A DNA stretch of 8,289 nt from an uncultured Solirubrobacteraceae bacterium (GTDB taxonomy: Bacteria; Actinomycetota; Thermoleophilia; Solirubrobacterales; Solirubrobacteraceae), in the NCBI GenBank assembly GCA_955652345.1, contig CATPBV010000088.1, positions 1 to 8,289 of the forward strand, read 5' to 3'. A program made the position numbers and the translations under genes. This document shows, piece by piece, positions 5,854 to 8,289 of this stretch (its first letter is position 1; each line of letters begins with the position of its first letter). A model generated the notes under the pieces. That model worked only from the letters and a program-made list of their open reading frames with translations. It made no database searches and was not told the DNA's origin.

Positions 5854-6737
5854 GACGCCGGGACCGGCGCCTGCGGGGTGGCACGCTCGATCGTCTCCCA
5901 GCTCATCCCCTCGGCTCGCTCACGTTCGTCGGCGGCGCCTCCACCCCGCAGGCCGAACAGGCGCTTGGCGTAGAGGAGGTACACGACCACCGCCAGGTTG
6001 ATGATGAACCCGGTCACCTTCAGCACGCTGCCCTTGTGGACGATCTCGTACACCTCGAGGGGGAGCAGCGCGGCGGTCGCGATGAACGTCAGGTACTCCG
6101 CCCATCGCGCCATCAGCCACAATCCCACCGCCTCGACTCCCTCGAGCGCCGCGAATGCGATCAGCGCGATCCCGACCTCCGTCAGCCTGCCGGAGCGCAG
6201 TGTGAACAGCCGATCGAGCTCGTGCAGGATCCCGACGTGACCGGAGTGCTGAACGGGTCCCCCCGCGACGCCCTGCTGCAGCGCCGTGAGCACCTTGTAG
6301 TAGTCGCCCCGCAGCGCAGTTTCGTTGGAAGCGATCAGAAGCACCGCGACCCCCAGCAGGCAGAGGATCACGAAGTGAAACGCGCGGTCCAGGGCGATCA
6401 GGCGCAGCACGATCTTGTCGCGTAGCGCCTTCCCACGTAGCGGCCGCGCGATCTCGTCGCGGCCCGGCGGGAACCGCCGAGATGGGGTCTCCGGTGCCGG
6501 CAGCGCCACCCAGCTGTCGCAGCGCAGACACCTGTGCCAGCGGAACGCTCCCGCTACGCGTGCGAACAGCGAGTGCTCGGCTCGCACCTCGGCGGCGTCT
6601 GTGCCGATCAGGTGGTGGCCCCGTTTCCCGCAGACGACGAGCTCCCAGTCGATCTTCCTGCGCGGGCGGCGATGGATGTGCGTGCCGGGCGCTGGAAGAT
6701 GCATCGGCGCAACCGTAACCGCTTCGCGATCAGCCAT
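5850..6737 (-). CDS. DUF2127 family membrane protein with an N-terminal Cys/His-rich segment
   Basis: 295 residues from ATG 6737, or 284 from the in-frame ATG 6704. The C-terminal half has four hydrophobic segments (about 119-137, 187-208, 213-232 and 239-258). The run ALEGVEAVGLWLMARWAEYLT, then LLPLEVYE and VVVYLLYAKRLFG, is what I recall of DUF2127 (PF09900), a family of unknown function. The soluble N-terminus contains IDWELVVCGKRGHH (Cys36, His41, His42) and WHRCLRCDSW (Cys70, Cys73), a possible four-ligand metal site. No enzyme motif is visible. The start is unsettled: neither ATG has a Shine-Dalgarno sequence, the first eleven codons use more A/T in third position than the rest, and TACGGT lies 7 nt before ATG 6704, favouring a leaderless start there. 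Its TGA overlaps the PRODH ATG, so it is made together with PRODH; a membrane partner or regulator role is only inferred. Confidence 0.85.
   Translation of the reverse strand: MADREAVTVAPMHLPAPGTHIHRRPRRKIDWELVVCGKRGHHLIGTDAAEVRAEHSLFARVAGAFRWHRCLRCDSWVALPAPETPSRRFPPGRDEIARPLRGKALRDKIVLRLIALDRAFHFVILCLLGVAVLLIASNETALRGDYYKVLTALQQGVAGGPVQHSGHVGILHELDRLFTLRSGRLTEVGIALIAFAALEGVEAVGLWLMARWAEYLTFIATAALLPLEVYEIVHKGSVLKVTGFIINLAVVVYLLYAKRLFGLRGGGAADERERAEGMSWETIERATPQAPVPAS
6712..6717 (-). promoter_or_regulatory. Putative -10 element inside the 5' end of the DUF2127 gene
   Basis: Minus-strand TACGGT, the same hexamer as before the thioesterase gene, is followed by 7 nt and the ATG at 6704. If active it would give a leaderless mRNA for DUF2127-PRODH-P5CDH and would mean the start at 6737 is not used from this transcript. 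No -35 box is seen. A six-base match can easily arise by chance. Confidence 0.25.
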
Positions 6738-6793
6738 TGAGGATGTCTGCCCAGATCGTCGCACGCCGGGCGGTCCCGCCATCGGGTTGGAGC

Positions 6794-8289
6794 TCAGCGG
6801 TCGGGCGTCGCCGTGGTCCAGGCGGGGCCCTCGCGCAGGATGCTTGTGATCTCGCGGGCCGCGACCGGGCGGGAGAAGTGAAAGCCCTGAGCGAGCTGGC
6901 ATCCGAGGCGGACCAGTTCGTCAACCTGGAGCTGGGTCTCGACCCCCTCGGCGATGACATTCAGCGACAGCGCCCGCGACATCGCGATGATCGCCTCGGT
7001 GATGGCGGTGTCGCGACGCTCGGTCCCGAGCCCGTCGACGAACGAGCGGTCGATCTTCAGAGCGTCGAGCGGAAGGTGGGTCAGGTAGCCAAGGGACGAG
7101 TACGCCGTGCCGAAGTCGTCGAGCGCCAGCCCCACCCCGATTGCCTTCAGCGCCCTCAGCACTTCCGTGAGGGTCTCGACGTCTCGCAGCATCACGGTCT
7201 CGGTGATCTCCAGGCTCAGGCAGGCCGGGTCGAGCCCGGTTGCCCTCAGCACGGTGGCCACCATGTCTGGCAGGTCCCGCTTGCCGACCTGCACCGCGGA
7301 CAGGTTCACCGAGATTCCGATCGGAGCGCTATCCGGCCGCAGGCTGCACCACCGCGCCGCCTGCCGGCAGGCCCGGTCGAGCACCCAGCGCCCGATCTGC
7401 TCGATCATCCCGTTCTCCTCCGCGACGGGTATGAACTCGGAGGGTGCGACCACGCCGCGGTCGGGGTGATCCCAGCGGACCAGCGCCTCGACGCTCACGA
7501 TCGAGTGGTCGCGCAGCGATACGACGGGCTGGTAGTCGAGCCGCAGCTCGCCGCGTTCGAGCGCTCTCCGGAGATCGTTCTCGACCCGCAGTCTCGCTAT
7601 CGCCCGGCCCCGCATCACCTCGTCGAACAGCTCGTAGCGAGCGCGCCCGCGTTCCTTCGCGCGGTACATCGCCGCGTCTGCGTCGCGGATCAGCTCCTGA
7701 GCGATCTCGCCGCCGCGCGCGATCGCAATCCCGACGCTCGCGGTCACGAAGTGCTCGTTGCCCGCGAGCACGAACGGCCGCGTGAACGTCGCGGCGATGC
7801 GCTCGGCCATTTCGACCGCGTCCTGCTCGCCGGCGATGTCCTCGAGCAGGATCCCGAACTCATCGCCTCCGAACCTCGCCACGGTGTCGGTCGTGCGTAC
7901 CGCCTGGCGCAGCCTTGGCGCGGTTGCGGTCAGCAGCTCGTCCCCGACATGGTGCCCGAGGCTGTCGTTGACGAGCTTGAAGTGATCGAGGTCGAGGAAC
8001 AGGATCGCCGCCATTGATCCGCGGCGGCCAACGCGCGCCAGCGCGTGCTCGAGACGGTCGAGGAACAGCACGCGGTTCGGCAGGCCGCTCAGGGGGTCGT
8101 GCAGGGCACGATGGCGAATGCCGTCCTCGATAGCGTGGCGCTCGAGCGCGTCCGCAAGGACGTTGGCGAGCGACTGCAGGTAGTCGATGTCGCCGGGGCC
8201 ATAGATGCGCGTACTCTGCGACTGCACGGAGAGGACCCCGAAGGGCTCGCTTCTACCTTCGATCATGACGGTGAGGCCGCTGCGGATTC
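6794..8289 (-). CDS. GAF(partial)-GGDEF-EAL cyclic-di-GMP signalling protein (N-terminus outside window)
   Basis: The frame is open to the right edge; the visible part is 497 full codons ending at TGA (6794-6796). Numbering from the internal Met encoded at 8266: the tail of a GAF sensor domain (PFGVLSVQSQ, then SLANVLADALER, to about 43) leads into a GGDEF domain (about 54-215). This has GLPNR, LDLDHFK, an intact GGDEF (133-137) and a product-inhibition RxxD (Arg124-Asp127) at the standard five-residue spacing. The EAL domain (about 225-480) has EAL (260-262), Asn321 in SVNLS, Glu356 in ITET, DDFGTAYSSLGYL with Asp383/Asp384, Lys404, AEGVET with Glu440 and QGFHFSRP. Both the synthase (2 GTP to c-di-GMP) and phosphodiesterase active sites look complete, so it may be bifunctional with GAF deciding the balance. 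The Met at 8266 lies inside GAF and is not the true start. The gene is followed at 56 bp by DUF2127 on the same strand. Confidence 0.95.
   Translation of the reverse strand, partial: IRSGLTVMIEGRSEPFGVLSVQSQSTRIYGPGDIDYLQSLANVLADALERHAIEDGIRHRALHDPLSGLPNRVLFLDRLEHALARVGRRGSMAAILFLDLDHFKLVNDSLGHHVGDELLTATAPRLRQAVRTTDTVARFGGDEFGILLEDIAGEQDAVEMAERIAATFTRPFVLAGNEHFVTASVGIAIARGGEIAQELIRDADAAMYRAKERGRARYELFDEVMRGRAIARLRVENDLRRALERGELRLDYQPVVSLRDHSIVSVEALVRWDHPDRGVVAPSEFIPVAEENGMIEQIGRWVLDRACRQAARWCSLRPDSAPIGISVNLSAVQVGKRDLPDMVATVLRATGLDPACLSLEITETVMLRDVETLTEVLRALKAIGVGLALDDFGTAYSSLGYLTHLPLDALKIDRSFVDGLGTERRDTAITEAIIAMSRALSLNVIAEGVETQLQVDELVRLGCQLAQGFHFSRPVAAREITSILREGPAWTTATPDR

Noticed and set aside
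6769..6780. GC inverted repeat (GGCGG/CCGCC arms) just after the GGDEF-EAL stop, as a terminator.
   Set aside because: The arms are 4-5 bp with a 2-4 base loop and no T-tract follows on the minus strand. Such short repeats are frequent by chance at this GC content.
6737..8017. A 426-codon open frame on the plus strand opposite the GGDEF-EAL gene.
   Set aside because: The minus strand encodes intact GGDEF and EAL domains throughout. The plus-strand product shows no motif and is compositionally a shadow.
1..8289. tRNA, rRNA, CRISPR, transposase, riboswitch or phage features.
   Set aside because: I saw no tRNA-like folds, direct-repeat arrays, transposase motifs or terminal inverted repeats, and no gap is longer than about 60 bases.

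Overview
The window is very GC-rich and densely packed. It contains nine protein-coding genes and no RNA gene, insertion sequence, CRISPR array or phage trace that I can see. Codon third positions are strongly G/C. The gene content (PdxS/PdxT route to vitamin B6, a long PutA-type proline dehydrogenase beside a separate P5C dehydrogenase, a DUF2127 membrane protein, a GAF-GGDEF-EAL protein) suggests a high-GC actinobacterium, perhaps Thermoleophilia/Solirubrobacterales. That placement is an inference from family memory, not from a search.

Layout, left to right. (1) At 2-118 (+) is the last 38 codons of a gene whose tail looks like an aconitase-superfamily protein. (2) At 101-874 (-) is a TesB-like acyl-CoA thioesterase that meets the first gene tail to tail with an 18-base overlap. 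(3) A 37-bp divergent spacer (875-911) carries two opposed -10-like hexamers, each exactly 8 nt from a start codon, so both flanking genes may be read from leaderless mRNAs. (4) pdxS (912-1817) and pdxT (1814-2434) on + overlap by GTGA and encode the two subunits of the DXP-independent pyridoxal 5'-phosphate synthase. (5) From 2431 to the right edge everything is on the minus strand. In transcription order it is a GAF-GGDEF-EAL cyclic-di-GMP protein (cut by the window end), a DUF2127 membrane protein, proline dehydrogenase, P5C dehydrogenase, and a small three-helix membrane protein.

The core of the minus-strand run is proline catabolism. Proline is oxidised to P5C by the flavoenzyme PRODH, and P5C/glutamate semialdehyde to glutamate by the NAD-dependent dehydrogenase. 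The DUF2127 gene overlaps the PRODH start by ATGA, and the P5CDH gene follows 34 bp later with a clear Shine-Dalgarno sequence, so these three almost certainly form one operon. The small membrane protein gene lies 44 bp downstream and may be its last member. The GGDEF-EAL gene lies 56 bp upstream on the same strand, and its link to the operon is only positional.

I see no convincingly new large system. The points most worth checking are the divergent leaderless promoter pair, the coupling of a membrane protein with a possible Cys/His metal site to PRODH, the two-gene (unfused) PutA arrangement, and the restriction of all CTAG tetranucleotides in the window to stop codons. No stretch over about 60 bases lacks a gene.
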